A stretch of DNA of 64,000 nucleotides from Ferrovibrio terrae_A (GTDB taxonomy: Bacteria; Pseudomonadota; Alphaproteobacteria; Ferrovibrionales; Ferrovibrionaceae), in contig NZ_CALSAN010000007.1 of NCBI RefSeq assembly GCF_943372915.1, positions 62,001 through 126,000 of the forward strand, given 5' to 3'. The notes below the pieces were generated by a model, which was not told where the DNA came from, searched no databases, and saw only the letters and a list, made by a program, of their open reading frames with translations. The position numbers were made by a program, and so were the translations under genes. Shown piece by piece: positions 47,032-56,291 of this stretch (within the stretch, counting starts at the first letter, position 1; every line of letters begins with the position of its first letter).

Positions 47032-48291
47032 CTATATCGCCTCACCCTTCAGCAGGCGCGGCAGGCGGCCGATGTCGCCCATGGCATGGCGCATGAACAG
47101 TTTCTTGAGCGGCCCGATGCGGTTGACCACGCCCAGGCCAAGATCGCGGGCGAGCCGCAGTGGCGCGATGTCGTTGGAGAACAGCCGGGTGAGGCCATCG
47201 GTGACAGCCCCGAGCACGACGTTGTCGACCCGGCGCCAGCGTTCGTAGCGCTCCAGCACATCGACACGGCCGATATCGAGACCGAGCCGGCGCGCCTCAA
47301 CCACCGCCTCAGTGAGGGCTGCAATGTCGCGCAGGCCCAGATTGAGCCCCTGCCCGGCAATCGGATGGATGCCATGGGCCGCATCACCGATCAGCGCCAT
47401 ACGATGGCCGCTGTAGCGGGTGGCCAGCATGAAACTGAGCGGATAGGACCAGCGCGGGCCAACTACGTCGCAGGCGCCATAGCCGGTGCCGAAGCGCTGG
47501 CGCATCTCGGCCACGAAACCCGCATCATCCAGCGCCATGATGGCGGCGGCGCGTTCGGTCGGCTCGGTCCAGACCAGTGACGACCGATGCGCGCCTTGTG
47601 CATCGTCGGTCATCGGCAAAATCGCAAACGGCCCGGCCGGCAGGAAACGTTCCTGTGCCACACCATCATGCGGCAAAGCATGCTGCACGGTGCAGACGAT
47701 GCCAGTCTGGTCATAGGCCCAGTCGATGGTGCGGATGCCGGCATCGCGGCGGATGACAGACTGGCGGCCATCGGCGCCGATCACCAGCCGGGCACGGATC
47801 TGCCGGCCATTGTCGAGGTCGAGCACCGCCGGCGCGCCGGAACCCGGTTCGCCATAGCTGATCTGCCGCGCCCTCATCGGCGCGATGAGTTCCAGGTTCG
47901 GCGTATCGGCGATGGCCGCCTGCTGGGCCAGGCGCATGACCCGATTCTCGACCAGATAGCCGAACGGGTCGCTGCCCAGGTCGCTGTGGTCGTAATGCAG
48001 GAACAGCAGCGAGTCGCCATCCGAGACCCGGATGTCCCACATCGGCTGGGCATCGCTCACATGGCGCCACAGGCCGATGGCATCCAGCATGCGCTGGGAC
48101 GCCAACGCGATGGCCGAAACCCGCCCGTCGAACCCGGCCGCCGTGGCCCGGACCGGATCCTCGCGGTCGATCACCGCCACCGAAATGCCGTGCCGGGCCA
48201 AGGCGATGGCCTGGGTCAGCCCGTTCAGGCCGCCACCGATCACGGCAACGTCGAACAACTCGGCAGGAACAGCAGCAGGGTCCGGTGTCAT
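47032..48291 (-). CDS. UbiH/COQ6-family FAD-dependent hydroxylase
   Basis: A 419-residue flavoprotein monooxygenase of the ubiquinone-biosynthesis group. The FAD-binding N-terminus is FDVAVIGGGLNGLTQAIALA, the middle motif is VIGADGRQSVIRRDAG and the C-terminal FAD motif is ALIGDAAHGIHPIAGQGLNL. Which ring position it hydroxylates (UbiH, UbiF, UbiI or the broader UbiL) cannot be decided. ATG 48291 has GAGGA upstream at a good distance. It is divergent from the DUF1194 gene, with 122 bases between them. Confidence 0.9.
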   Translation of the reverse strand: MTPDPAAVPAELFDVAVIGGGLNGLTQAIALARHGISVAVIDREDPVRATAAGFDGRVSAIALASQRMLDAIGLWRHVSDAQPMWDIRVSDGDSLLFLHYDHSDLGSDPFGYLVENRVMRLAQQAAIADTPNLELIAPMRARQISYGEPGSGAPAVLDLDNGRQIRARLVIGADGRQSVIRRDAGIRTIDWAYDQTGIVCTVQHALPHDGVAQERFLPAGPFAILPMTDDAQGAHRSSLVWTEPTERAAAIMALDDAGFVAEMRQRFGTGYGACDVVGPRWSYPLSFMLATRYSGHRMALIGDAAHGIHPIAGQGLNLGLRDIAALTEAVVEARRLGLDIGRVDVLERYERWRRVDNVVLGAVTDGLTRLFSNDIAPLRLARDLGLGVVNRIGPLKKLFMRHAMGDIGRLPRLLKGEAI

Positions 48292-48413
48292 GGCCGACAT
48301 CCTCGGCACCTGCCTGGGTCTTGTCCAGCGCCGGGCCGGATTCGGCCAGGCAAAGAGACGTTTTGCCGCAATTTGCTTGGACGCGGGCCACGGCACGTAC
48401 TAGCCTTGGAGCC

Positions 48414-49274
48414 ATGCCGTTCAAGCCGCTGACCGTCCTGGTTCTGGCCTGGCTGACGGGCCTGCCGCTGGCCACCCTGCCTGTACCGGGACGGGCCGCA
48501 GAGCAGATGCCCGTCGATCTTGAATTGGTGCTCGCCGTCGACATTTCCGGCTCCATCGATGCCGATGAGGCCAAGCTGCAGCGCGAGGGCTATGCCCGCG
48601 CCCTGATCGACAAGGATGTGATCAAGGCGATCAGGGGCGGCATCCATGGCAAGATTGCCATCGCCTATTTCGACTGGTCGGACTCCTATGTGCAGAACGA
48701 CATTCTCGACTGGACCCTGATCCATGACGAGGCCAGTGCGCAGGCCGTGTCGCGCCGCCTGCTGGAACAGCAGACACGCACGGCACGTCGCACCAGCATT
48801 TCCGGCGCCATCAACCACGCCATTCCGCGCTTCGGCAGCGGCCCCTATAAGGGTGTGCGCAAGGTGCTGGATATCTCGGGCGACGGGCCGAACAACGACG
48901 GCGGCCCGATCGACCTGGCCCGCGACAAGGCACTGGCCGCCGGCATTGTCATCAACGGCCTGCCGATCATGAATGGCAAGGTGAACACCTGGGGCTTCCC
49001 AGTGCTGGAAGACCTCGACCGTTATTTCGAGGGCTGCGTGATCGGCGGTCCCGGCTCTTTCGTGGTGGTGGCCGAGGGCTTCAACACCTTCCATGAGGCG
49101 GTGCGGCGCAAGCTGATCCTGGAGATCGCCACCGCGCCGAGCGTGCCCCCGGCCTGGCAACGGATCGGCCCCCCCGTGACCCACAAGGCCCAGTCGGGCT
49201 ACCGCTACCCCAAGGGCTGCGATATCGGCGAACGGCAAAGCCAGGAATTCTGGCGTCGCCGTTTCGACCAGTAG
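48414..49274 (+). CDS. DUF1194 von Willebrand factor A-like secreted protein
   Basis: A 286-residue DUF1194 protein. A signal peptide covers about residues 1-29 (MPFKPLTVLVLAWLTGLPLA, cleaved near GRAAEQ). The rest is a von Willebrand A-type fold with the metal site DISGS starting at Asp43, and later KVLDISGDGPNNDGGP and GFPVLEDLDRYFEGCVIGGP. Members are periplasmic and uncharacterised. GGAG lies two bases before the ATG spacer. It is transcribed alone; the 156-base gap to glpX shows no clear terminator. Confidence 0.9.
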   Translation: MPFKPLTVLVLAWLTGLPLATLPVPGRAAEQMPVDLELVLAVDISGSIDADEAKLQREGYARALIDKDVIKAIRGGIHGKIAIAYFDWSDSYVQNDILDWTLIHDEASAQAVSRRLLEQQTRTARRTSISGAINHAIPRFGSGPYKGVRKVLDISGDGPNNDGGPIDLARDKALAAGIVINGLPIMNGKVNTWGFPVLEDLDRYFEGCVIGGPGSFVVVAEGFNTFHEAVRRKLILEIATAPSVPPAWQRIGPPVTHKAQSGYRYPKGCDIGERQSQEFWRRRFDQ

Positions 49275-49430
49275 CCGGCAAACCGCCCTGAACCGCTCAA
49301 AATCCGGCGCCGCCACCCCGGCCATGGCTTGGCCTCGCCCGGTTTTTGCCGTATTTCCAAGCAATAAACCGACCGGATAGAAAACCATCCCGGCCCGAGC
49401 CGATCTGACCCTTTCTTCGGAGTATCCCTG

Positions 49431-50393
49431 ATGACCACGCGCCCCGGTCCGTTCGACCGCGCCGATTTCCCGTTCGCGCTCCGCCTTGTCACCGAAGCCG
49501 CTGCCGTCGCCGCCCATGCCTGGGTCGGCCGCAGCGCCAAGGAAGACGGCGATGGCGCCGCCGTCGAGGCGATGCGCAAGGCGCTGGGCGAGATCAACAT
49601 CAATGCCGTGGTGATGATCGGCGAAGGCGAGAAAGACAACGCCCCGCTGCTGTATCGCGGCGAACGCATCGGCAAGGGCGAGCCGGAAATCGAGATCGCC
49701 GTCGATCCGATCGAGGGCACCACCAACATGGCCAATGGCGTCGACAATTCGATGGCGGTGATGGCGCTGGCGCCGCGCGGCGCGATGTTCGATCTCGGCC
49801 CCAGCTTCTACATGGACAAGCTGGTGCTGCCGGCCGCCGCCAAGGGCAAGGTCGATCCGACCTGGCCGGTGAAAAAGAAACTGGAAGCCCTGGCCTCGGC
49901 ACTCAACAAGCCGGTGTCGGAGCTGCGCATCTTCGTGCTGAACCGCAAACGGCATCACGCGATGATCAAGGAGATTCATGACGCCGGCGCGCGCACCGTG
50001 CTGCAGGAAAACGGCGATGTCGCCGGCGCCTTCATGGCGGTGCAAAAGAACAGCAGCGTCGATGCCCTGTTCGGCACCGGCGGCTCGCCCGAAGGCATCA
50101 TCACCGCGATCTTCGTGCGTGCCATGGGCGGCGAATTCTTCGGCCGCGTCGACCCGCAGGGCGAGGAAGAAGCCGCCAAGGTGAAGGCCTTCGGCCTCGA
50201 CAGCAGCAAGTGGATGTCGGGCGCGGAACTGGTGAAAAGCGACGATGCCGTTTTCGTCGCCACCGGCATCAATTCCGGACCGGTCTGCCGCGGCGTCACC
50301 ATTGAACGCGGCATCGCCTCCACCCACAGCGTCATCCTGATGGCCAAGACCGGCGCGCGCCACGATATCTCCAGTCGCTTCCCCGTCGCCTGA
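49431..50393 (+). CDS. glpX: Fructose-1,6-bisphosphatase class II
   Basis: Hydrolyses fructose-1,6-bisphosphate for gluconeogenesis. The 320-residue protein has the metal and phosphate motifs VMIGEGEKDNAPLLYRGE and IAVDPIEGTTNMANG, then the later ENGDVAGAFMAV and GTGGSPEGIITAI blocks. ATG 49431 follows GGAG. The length is normal for GlpX. It is followed after 19 bases by pgm and then pgi, making a gluconeogenic unit that turns triose products into glucose-6-phosphate and glucose-1-phosphate. Confidence 0.95.
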   Translation: MTTRPGPFDRADFPFALRLVTEAAAVAAHAWVGRSAKEDGDGAAVEAMRKALGEININAVVMIGEGEKDNAPLLYRGERIGKGEPEIEIAVDPIEGTTNMANGVDNSMAVMALAPRGAMFDLGPSFYMDKLVLPAAAKGKVDPTWPVKKKLEALASALNKPVSELRIFVLNRKRHHAMIKEIHDAGARTVLQENGDVAGAFMAVQKNSSVDALFGTGGSPEGIITAIFVRAMGGEFFGRVDPQGEEEAAKVKAFGLDSSKWMSGAELVKSDDAVFVATGINSGPVCRGVTIERGIASTHSVILMAKTGARHDISSRFPVA

Positions 50394-50412
50394 GCAACAG
50401 CAAGAGTCCCGC

Positions 50413-52053
50413 ATGATGCTGCGCGAAGTCGCGATCAAGCCCTTCGACGGGCAGAAACCCGGCACCTCGGGCCTGCGCAAGAAGGTGACAGTGTTCCAGC
50501 AGCCCGGCTATCTGGAAGCCTTCGTGCAGGCGGTGTTCGACTCCGCACCCGAACTGCAGGGCGGCACGCTGGTGCTGGGCGGCGACGGGCGTTTTTTCAA
50601 TCGTCAGGCCATCCAGATCATCCTGCGCATGGCTGCGGCCAATGGCATCGACCGCGTGCTGGTCGGCCAGCGCGGCATCCTCTCCACGCCGGCGGCCAGC
50701 GCGGTGATCCGCCATCACCGCGCGCGCGGCGGCCTGGTGCTGTCGGCCAGTCACAATCCGGGCGGACCGGATGGCGACTTCGGCATCAAATACAACATCG
50801 CCAATGGCGGCCCAGCGCCGGAAGCGGTCACCGATGCGATCTTCCAGCGCACGCAGACCATCACGCGTTATCGCATCATCGAGACTGCCGCCGAGATCGA
50901 CCTGGAAGCCATCGGCAGCCACAGGATCGCCGGCATGACCGTCGCGGTGATCGATCCGGTCGAGGATTATGCCGCGCTGCTCGCGACGCTGTTTGATTTC
51001 GAGGCCATTCGCCGCCTCATCGCCAGGCCGGATTTCCGCTTCCGCTTCGATGCCATGCATGCGGTGACCGGGCCCTATGCCCGCCGCCTGCTGGTCGACA
51101 TGCTGGGCGCGCCGGCCGCCAGCGTGATCAATGCCGAGCCGAAGGAAGATTTCGGCGGCGGCCACCCTGATCCCAATCCGGCCCATGCGCCGGAGCTGTA
51201 TCAGGAGGTTGTCATCGACGGCCGGCTGGATTTTGCCGCCGCCTCCGATGGCGATGGCGACCGTAACATGATCCTGGGCAAGGGCATCGCGGTGACGCCC
51301 AGCGACAGCCTGGCCGTGTTGGCCGCCAATGCCACCCTGGTGCCGGGCTATGCCAGGGGCATCAGCGGCGTGGCGCGCTCGATGCCGACCAGCCGCGCGT
51401 CTGATGCCGTGGCAATTGCGCTCAAGATCGAAAGCTTCGAGACCCCGACCGGCTGGAAATTCTTCGGCAACCTGCTGGATGCCGGCCGCATCACCCTGTG
51501 CGGCGAGGAAAGCTACGGCACCAGTTCGGATCATGTGCGCGAGAAGGACGGCCTCTGGGCCGTGCTGTTCTGGCTCAACCTGCTGGCGGCCCGACCCGGT
51601 GAAACCGTGCTGTCGATCCTGCAGGCACACTGGCGCCGCTTCGGCCGGCACTATTACAGCCGCCATGACTACGAGGCCGTCGATGCCAAACAGGCCGCAG
51701 GAGCGCTGGATCGCCTGCGCACCGCGCTGCCGACCCTGCCAGGCCAAAAGATCGGCGCACTGACGATCACGGCCGCCGATGATTTCTCGTATCGCGACCC
51801 GGTGGATGGCAGCGAAAGCAAAGGTCAGGGCCTGCGGGTGATCTGCGGCGAACAGGCCCGTATGATCGCACGCCTGTCCGGCACGGGTACGGAAGGCGCC
51901 ACCGTGCGTTTGTATTTCGAGTTGTTCGAATCGGACCCGGCACGGCAGAATGACGATGTGCAGGCCCGATTGCAGCCGCTGATCGATTTCGCCGAGGCCC
52001 AGACCGGCCTTCGCAAGGTCACTGGCCGTACCGCACCGGACGTGATCACCTGA
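50413..52053 (+). CDS. pgm: Phosphoglucomutase (alpha-D-glucose specific)
   Basis: Interconverts glucose-6-phosphate and glucose-1-phosphate. The 546-residue protein has the N-terminal KPFDGQKPGTSGLRKKV, the phosphoserine loop VLSASHNPGGPDGDFGIKYN, the metal loop ASDGDGDRNMIL and the sugar loop GEESYGTSSDHVREKDG. It ends with a phosphate-binding RLSGTGTEGATVRLYFE. All catalytic parts are intact. The product glucose-1-phosphate is the substrate of RmlA in this same window, tying this unit to the polysaccharide operon. Two ATGs in a row (50413, 50416) leave the start open by one residue. Confidence 0.96.
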   Translation: MMLREVAIKPFDGQKPGTSGLRKKVTVFQQPGYLEAFVQAVFDSAPELQGGTLVLGGDGRFFNRQAIQIILRMAAANGIDRVLVGQRGILSTPAASAVIRHHRARGGLVLSASHNPGGPDGDFGIKYNIANGGPAPEAVTDAIFQRTQTITRYRIIETAAEIDLEAIGSHRIAGMTVAVIDPVEDYAALLATLFDFEAIRRLIARPDFRFRFDAMHAVTGPYARRLLVDMLGAPAASVINAEPKEDFGGGHPDPNPAHAPELYQEVVIDGRLDFAAASDGDGDRNMILGKGIAVTPSDSLAVLAANATLVPGYARGISGVARSMPTSRASDAVAIALKIESFETPTGWKFFGNLLDAGRITLCGEESYGTSSDHVREKDGLWAVLFWLNLLAARPGETVLSILQAHWRRFGRHYYSRHDYEAVDAKQAAGALDRLRTALPTLPGQKIGALTITAADDFSYRDPVDGSESKGQGLRVICGEQARMIARLSGTGTEGATVRLYFELFESDPARQNDDVQARLQPLIDFAEAQTGLRKVTGRTAPDVIT

Positions 52054-52090
52054 ACGACCTGTAGTTCGAGCGTAGTGTAACGGAGGGTTC

Positions 52091-53749
52091 ATGTCGCTGC
52101 CGCCGCCGATCGACCAGACGCCTGCCTGGCGCGCGCTTGCTGCCCATGCCACGGCCACGCGCAACCGGCATATGCGCGAGCAGTTCGCCAAGGACCCGGC
52201 GCGTTTTGACAAGCTGTCGTTCCGCTGCGGCAATCTGCTGCTTGACCTGTCGCGCCAGCGGATCGACGACGAGACGGTAGAACTGCTGCTCGACTTAGCG
52301 CGCGCCGCCGATGTGGAAGGCTGGCGCGACCGAATGCTGCGTGGCGAGCCGATCAATACAACGGAAAACCGTGCCGCCCTGCACACCGCGCTGCGCCTGC
52401 CGGCCGGCGGCAACCTGACCGTGGATGGCACCGACATTGCCGCCCTGGTGCATGGCGAATTGCAGCGCATGGGCGAAATTATTGCCGCCGTGCGCGAGGG
52501 CACCTGGCGCGGCATCACTGAAAAGCCGTTCAAGAGCGTGGTGGCGATGGGGATCGGCGGTTCCGACCTCGGCCCGCGCATGGCGCTGGAGGCACTGACG
52601 GCCGACCAGCTGCCTGGCATCGATATCCACTTCGTCAGCAATGTCGATGGCACCGACATTGCCCGCACGCTGGCAAAATGCGAGGCGGAAACCACGCTGT
52701 TCGTGATTGCCTCGAAGACCTTTACCACCCAGGAAACCATGACCAATGCCGAAACGGCACGGTCATGGCTGCAGGAAAAGCTCGGCCCAGGCATCATCGA
52801 CTGGCCGCGGCATTTTCTCGGCCTGTCGGCCAATACCGGCGTGCCCGGCAAGTTCGGCATCCGGCCCGAGCAGGTGCTGCAATTCTGGGACTGGGTCGGC
52901 GGGCGCTATTCGCTGTGGTCGGCGATCGGGTTTCCCATCGCACTCGGCATCGGCATGGACAAGTTCCGCGAGATGCTGGACGGCGCCCATGCCATGGATC
53001 GCCATTTCGCCACCACCCCGCTGAACGAGAACCTGCCGGTGCTGATGGCGCTGGCCGGGGTGTGGAATGTCAACTTCCTCGGCTCGCCGGCGCTCGCCGT
53101 GCTGCCCTATGACCAGGGCCTGTCCAAGCTGGCGCCGTATCTGCAACAGGCGGATATGGAGAGCAACGGCAAGGGTGTCGACCGCTGGGGCCGGCCGCTG
53201 GGCTATGCCACCGGACCCATCGTGTTCGGTGAACCCGGCACCAATGGCCAGCATGCCTTCTATCAATTGCTGCACCAGGGGCCGGAAGTCATCGCCTGCG
53301 ACTTCATCGCGCCGCTGAAGAGCCGCTATCCGATCGGCCGCCACCACGACATGCTGCTGGCCAATGTCTTCGCCCAGGCCGAGGCATTGATGCGCGGCCG
53401 CACCCGCGCCGAGGCCGAGGCCGAACTGCGCGCCGCCGGGGCCGATGATGCGACCGTTGCGCAACTGGCCCCGCACAAGGTGTTCCCGGGCAACTGGCCG
53501 AGCACCACCATCCTGCTGCCGCAGGTCGATCCCTATCACCTCGGCATGCTGATTGCGTTGTACGAACACAAGATTTTCGTGCAGGGCGCGATCTGGAGCG
53601 TCAATTCCTTCGACCAGTGGGGCGTCGAACTGGGCAAGCAGCTGGCCAAACCGATCCTGGAAGAGCTGACGGATGCTTCGATACAGCATCCGCATGACAG
53701 CGCCACCAGCGGTCTGATTGCGCTGGCGCGCAGCCAGCCCCGGTCGTAA
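52091..53749 (+). CDS. pgi: Glucose-6-phosphate isomerase
   Basis: Interconverts glucose-6-phosphate and fructose-6-phosphate. The 552-residue protein has the first family block VVAMGIGGSDLGPRMALEAL, the phosphate site ASKTFTTQETMTNAETARSW, GRYSLWSAIGFPIAL and the catalytic region FGEPGTNGQHAFYQLLHQG. KGVDRWGRPLG lies just before. ATG 52091 has CGGAGGG upstream. It is the third gene of the glpX-pgm-pgi unit, 37 bases after pgm. Confidence 0.96.
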   Translation: MSLPPPIDQTPAWRALAAHATATRNRHMREQFAKDPARFDKLSFRCGNLLLDLSRQRIDDETVELLLDLARAADVEGWRDRMLRGEPINTTENRAALHTALRLPAGGNLTVDGTDIAALVHGELQRMGEIIAAVREGTWRGITEKPFKSVVAMGIGGSDLGPRMALEALTADQLPGIDIHFVSNVDGTDIARTLAKCEAETTLFVIASKTFTTQETMTNAETARSWLQEKLGPGIIDWPRHFLGLSANTGVPGKFGIRPEQVLQFWDWVGGRYSLWSAIGFPIALGIGMDKFREMLDGAHAMDRHFATTPLNENLPVLMALAGVWNVNFLGSPALAVLPYDQGLSKLAPYLQQADMESNGKGVDRWGRPLGYATGPIVFGEPGTNGQHAFYQLLHQGPEVIACDFIAPLKSRYPIGRHHDMLLANVFAQAEALMRGRTRAEAEAELRAAGADDATVAQLAPHKVFPGNWPSTTILLPQVDPYHLGMLIALYEHKIFVQGAIWSVNSFDQWGVELGKQLAKPILEELTDASIQHPHDSATSGLIALARSQPRS

Positions 53750-53819
53750 TCTGGCCGCGTCGGTCGCGGTGGGGTGACCGGCACATCTGGGGTTATCATC
53801 CTTTGAGAGTGCGGCCGCC

Positions 53820-54962
53820 ATGAGCGAAGCCGATGCCGTGCGCCAAGATGCGGTCAAACAGGGTATGCGGGAAATCGATTTCGTCCTGCATTCCTCCTGG
53901 CGCCTGGGAAAAACCATTGTTGCCGGCTGGAGCCATGATGGCCGCCGGGCCAGTTTCTGCTTTTCCGAACCCTATATGGTGCTCGGCAGTGCCGAAGACC
54001 TGCCACGTCTGGTGCGCGGCCGGCGCCTGATGGACGCCGCGGTGTTTGCCGAGACCTGCAAGGTGTTGCGCGCCCGCCCGCTGACCATGGACCTGCCTTT
54101 CACCGTCGGCACCGGCAAGGGCGAGGTCAATCCGCTGCTGATCGAGAATCTGGTCAAGCGCTATACGATCAGTGCGACCGAAAGCCGCGCCGTGATCCTG
54201 TTCGACATCGTCAGCTTCTCCAAGCACACGCCGCTGGAGCAGGTGGCGCAGCTCTCCTCGCTGGAATATTCGATCAACTCTGCTGCCAAGCGGCTCAACC
54301 AGGTGGGCCTGCGCACCGAACTGGCGCGCTCGACGGTGGGCGACGGCTTCTATGTGTGGAATCGCGGCGAAGGCCCCGATGCGGATCTGCGCAGCTGGCT
54401 GGCACTGCTGCTGATCCTGGCCGACAATGCTTTGGCGCGGCAGAAGGGCAATCCGAAACTGGTGCCCACGTTACGCGCCGCCTTCAGCATCGGCAGCCAT
54501 TTCTCCTACCACCAGGTGGAAGGCACCACGCCGCGCGGCTTTGAATATATCGTCGGCGAGGTCACCATCACGCTGGCCCGCATCATCGCCAAGGCGCTGC
54601 CGGGCCAGATCCTGATCGGCCAGTTCCAGCGCGAGCTGGGCGGCGTGGCCGGCACCAGCATCGAAACCCTGGGCTTCCTGGCTCGCGCCGAACAGGTGGC
54701 CGGCACCCTGTCTGGACTGGAGGTCGGCCATGCCGCCCTGCTGGGCCTGCGCAGCATCACCACGACACCCGGTGACAAGGCCGGGATCGCGGTCTACCGC
54801 ATCGGCGACAAGCACGGCTACACCCATCAGGCCTTCAATGCCCGGGTGACGGTGGAGCGCGAGAACTGTGATCCGCTGATGCTGGGCCGCACCGGCAGCG
54901 ATCTGGCAGGCTTTACCGCCGAACCAGCCGCCTATGATGCGAAAGCCGCGCTCAAGCGCTAG
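53820..54962 (+). CDS. Class III nucleotidyl-cyclase-fold protein
   Basis: A 380-residue protein with an unrecognised N-terminal half and a class III cyclase-like domain from about residue 120. The first metal-type aspartate is Asp129 in AVILFDIVSFSKHTP, and the second is Asp175 in TVGDGFYVWNR. Their 46-residue spacing is normal for cyclases. A later VGEVTITLARIIAKALPGQI matches the end of the catalytic core, but the usual Asn of the VNxAAR motif is replaced, so catalysis may be altered or lost. No membrane segment is seen. It converges with the pentapeptide gene, overlapping it by 11 bases. Product, if any, is unknown. Confidence 0.75.
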   Translation: MSEADAVRQDAVKQGMREIDFVLHSSWRLGKTIVAGWSHDGRRASFCFSEPYMVLGSAEDLPRLVRGRRLMDAAVFAETCKVLRARPLTMDLPFTVGTGKGEVNPLLIENLVKRYTISATESRAVILFDIVSFSKHTPLEQVAQLSSLEYSINSAAKRLNQVGLRTELARSTVGDGFYVWNRGEGPDADLRSWLALLLILADNALARQKGNPKLVPTLRAAFSIGSHFSYHQVEGTTPRGFEYIVGEVTITLARIIAKALPGQILIGQFQRELGGVAGTSIETLGFLARAEQVAGTLSGLEVGHAALLGLRSITTTPGDKAGIAVYRIGDKHGYTHQAFNARVTVERENCDPLMLGRTGSDLAGFTAEPAAYDAKAALKR

Positions 54963-56250
54963 GGATCCTGGCGCCGCTGGCGCCGGTGAAATCGGCCCCC
55001 TCGGTTTCGGCACCCTCCAGATTGGCCTCCAGCAGATCAGCCTCGCAGAGCACCGCCTGCTGCAACCGCGCACCGCGCAGATCGGCATGGCGCAGATTGG
55101 CCGCGTCGAGATGGCAGGGGAAGCTGCGCCCCGCCGCCACCACCAGGGGCCGCAGGTCGGCGCCGCGCAGGTCGGCATGGCCAAGCTTGGCGCCCTTCAG
55201 GTTGGCGCCACGCAGATCGGCGCCGGCCAGGCGGCAGTTGCGCAGATCGGCGCCCATCAGCCGCGCGCCCTGGATGGCAGCCCCTTCCAGATTGAGGCCG
55301 AAGAACACCGCATTGGCGGCCATGAGGCCGGTCAGTTGGGCCTTGTAGAGACTGCCGATCTTGCGCAGATCGAAGCCGCTGAAATCCACCAGCCGGCCAT
55401 CCGTGCCACCGGTGGTGACCCAGAGTGCATGCAGGCGCAGGGCCTCCTCAGGTGTCATGCCCAGCTCTTCGATCGGCTTGCCGGCCGGCTTGTCGCCCAG
55501 CATGCCGGTGGTATTCGCCCCGCTCATATCGGCCATCTGCAGCTTGGCTTCGGTCAGCACTGCATTGGTCAGCGTGGCGCCTTTCAGTGTCGCACCCGAG
55601 AGATCGGCACCCGACAAATCGGCATTGGTCAGGTTGGCATGCGACAGGTTGGCCCGCACCAGGTTGCAGCCAACCATGATGGCATCAGTGAAGTCGGTAT
55701 GCTGCGCCACCACGCCGCTCATACGCGCCTTCGACAGGTTGGCGCCCTGCATGGCCGCGCCTTGCATGTCGGCCGCCCCGGCCTTGAACTGCATGGCGCG
55801 GATGTCGCGCGTAACGGAATCGCGCTCGGCCAGCATGCCATCGCGCAGATCGGCATCGTAAAGATTGGCCTGTGAGAGATTGGCACCCTGCAGCAGCGCG
55901 CCGCGCAAATCGGCGCGCACCATGCTGGCGCCGGCCAGGTTGGTGTTGCGCAGGTCGGCACCGAAGAGGATTGCGCGGTCGAGATTGCAACCGCCAAGGC
56001 TCGCTCCATACAGCGCAGCCCCGGTGAAATCGGCGTCGCTGAGATCGGCGCCGGCGAACATCATGCCTTCAAGGTCATGGAAGGAGAAACTGGCGCGCCG
56101 GCCACCAAACACGCCGTTGCGATAGTCCTGATGCAGTTTGATGATCGTGTTGACTTCGGGCTGGCTCAGCTTCTTGCGAACCGTTCCGCCACTGGCAGAA
56201 CCGGACGTACTCTGATTACCCTGGGCCGCATCGTTCTGGCGCGCAGTCAT
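54952..56250 (-). CDS. Pentapeptide-repeat protein with two repeat blocks
   Basis: A 432-residue protein dominated by A(D/N)LxG pentapeptides, which wind into a square beta helix. A low-complexity N-terminus (MTARQNDAAQGNQSTSGSAS) is followed by the header TIIKLHQDYRNGVFGGRRAS and the first repeat block. A second header, ALRLHALWVTTGGTDGRLVD, opens a second block. The two similar headers suggest an internal duplication. No secretion or membrane signal is seen, so it is probably cytoplasmic. ATG 56250 is chosen because GGAGGA lies just upstream; ATG 56268 is the longest form. It lies just downstream of two unknown genes on the same strand and faces the cyclase-fold gene. Confidence 0.9.
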   Translation of the reverse strand: MTARQNDAAQGNQSTSGSASGGTVRKKLSQPEVNTIIKLHQDYRNGVFGGRRASFSFHDLEGMMFAGADLSDADFTGAALYGASLGGCNLDRAILFGADLRNTNLAGASMVRADLRGALLQGANLSQANLYDADLRDGMLAERDSVTRDIRAMQFKAGAADMQGAAMQGANLSKARMSGVVAQHTDFTDAIMVGCNLVRANLSHANLTNADLSGADLSGATLKGATLTNAVLTEAKLQMADMSGANTTGMLGDKPAGKPIEELGMTPEEALRLHALWVTTGGTDGRLVDFSGFDLRKIGSLYKAQLTGLMAANAVFFGLNLEGAAIQGARLMGADLRNCRLAGADLRGANLKGAKLGHADLRGADLRPLVVAAGRSFPCHLDAANLRHADLRGARLQQAVLCEADLLEANLEGAETEGADFTGASGARIPSA

Positions 56251-56291
56251 CATTTCCTCCGCTGGCATGAGCCCGCAGAGGAGAGATGGCG

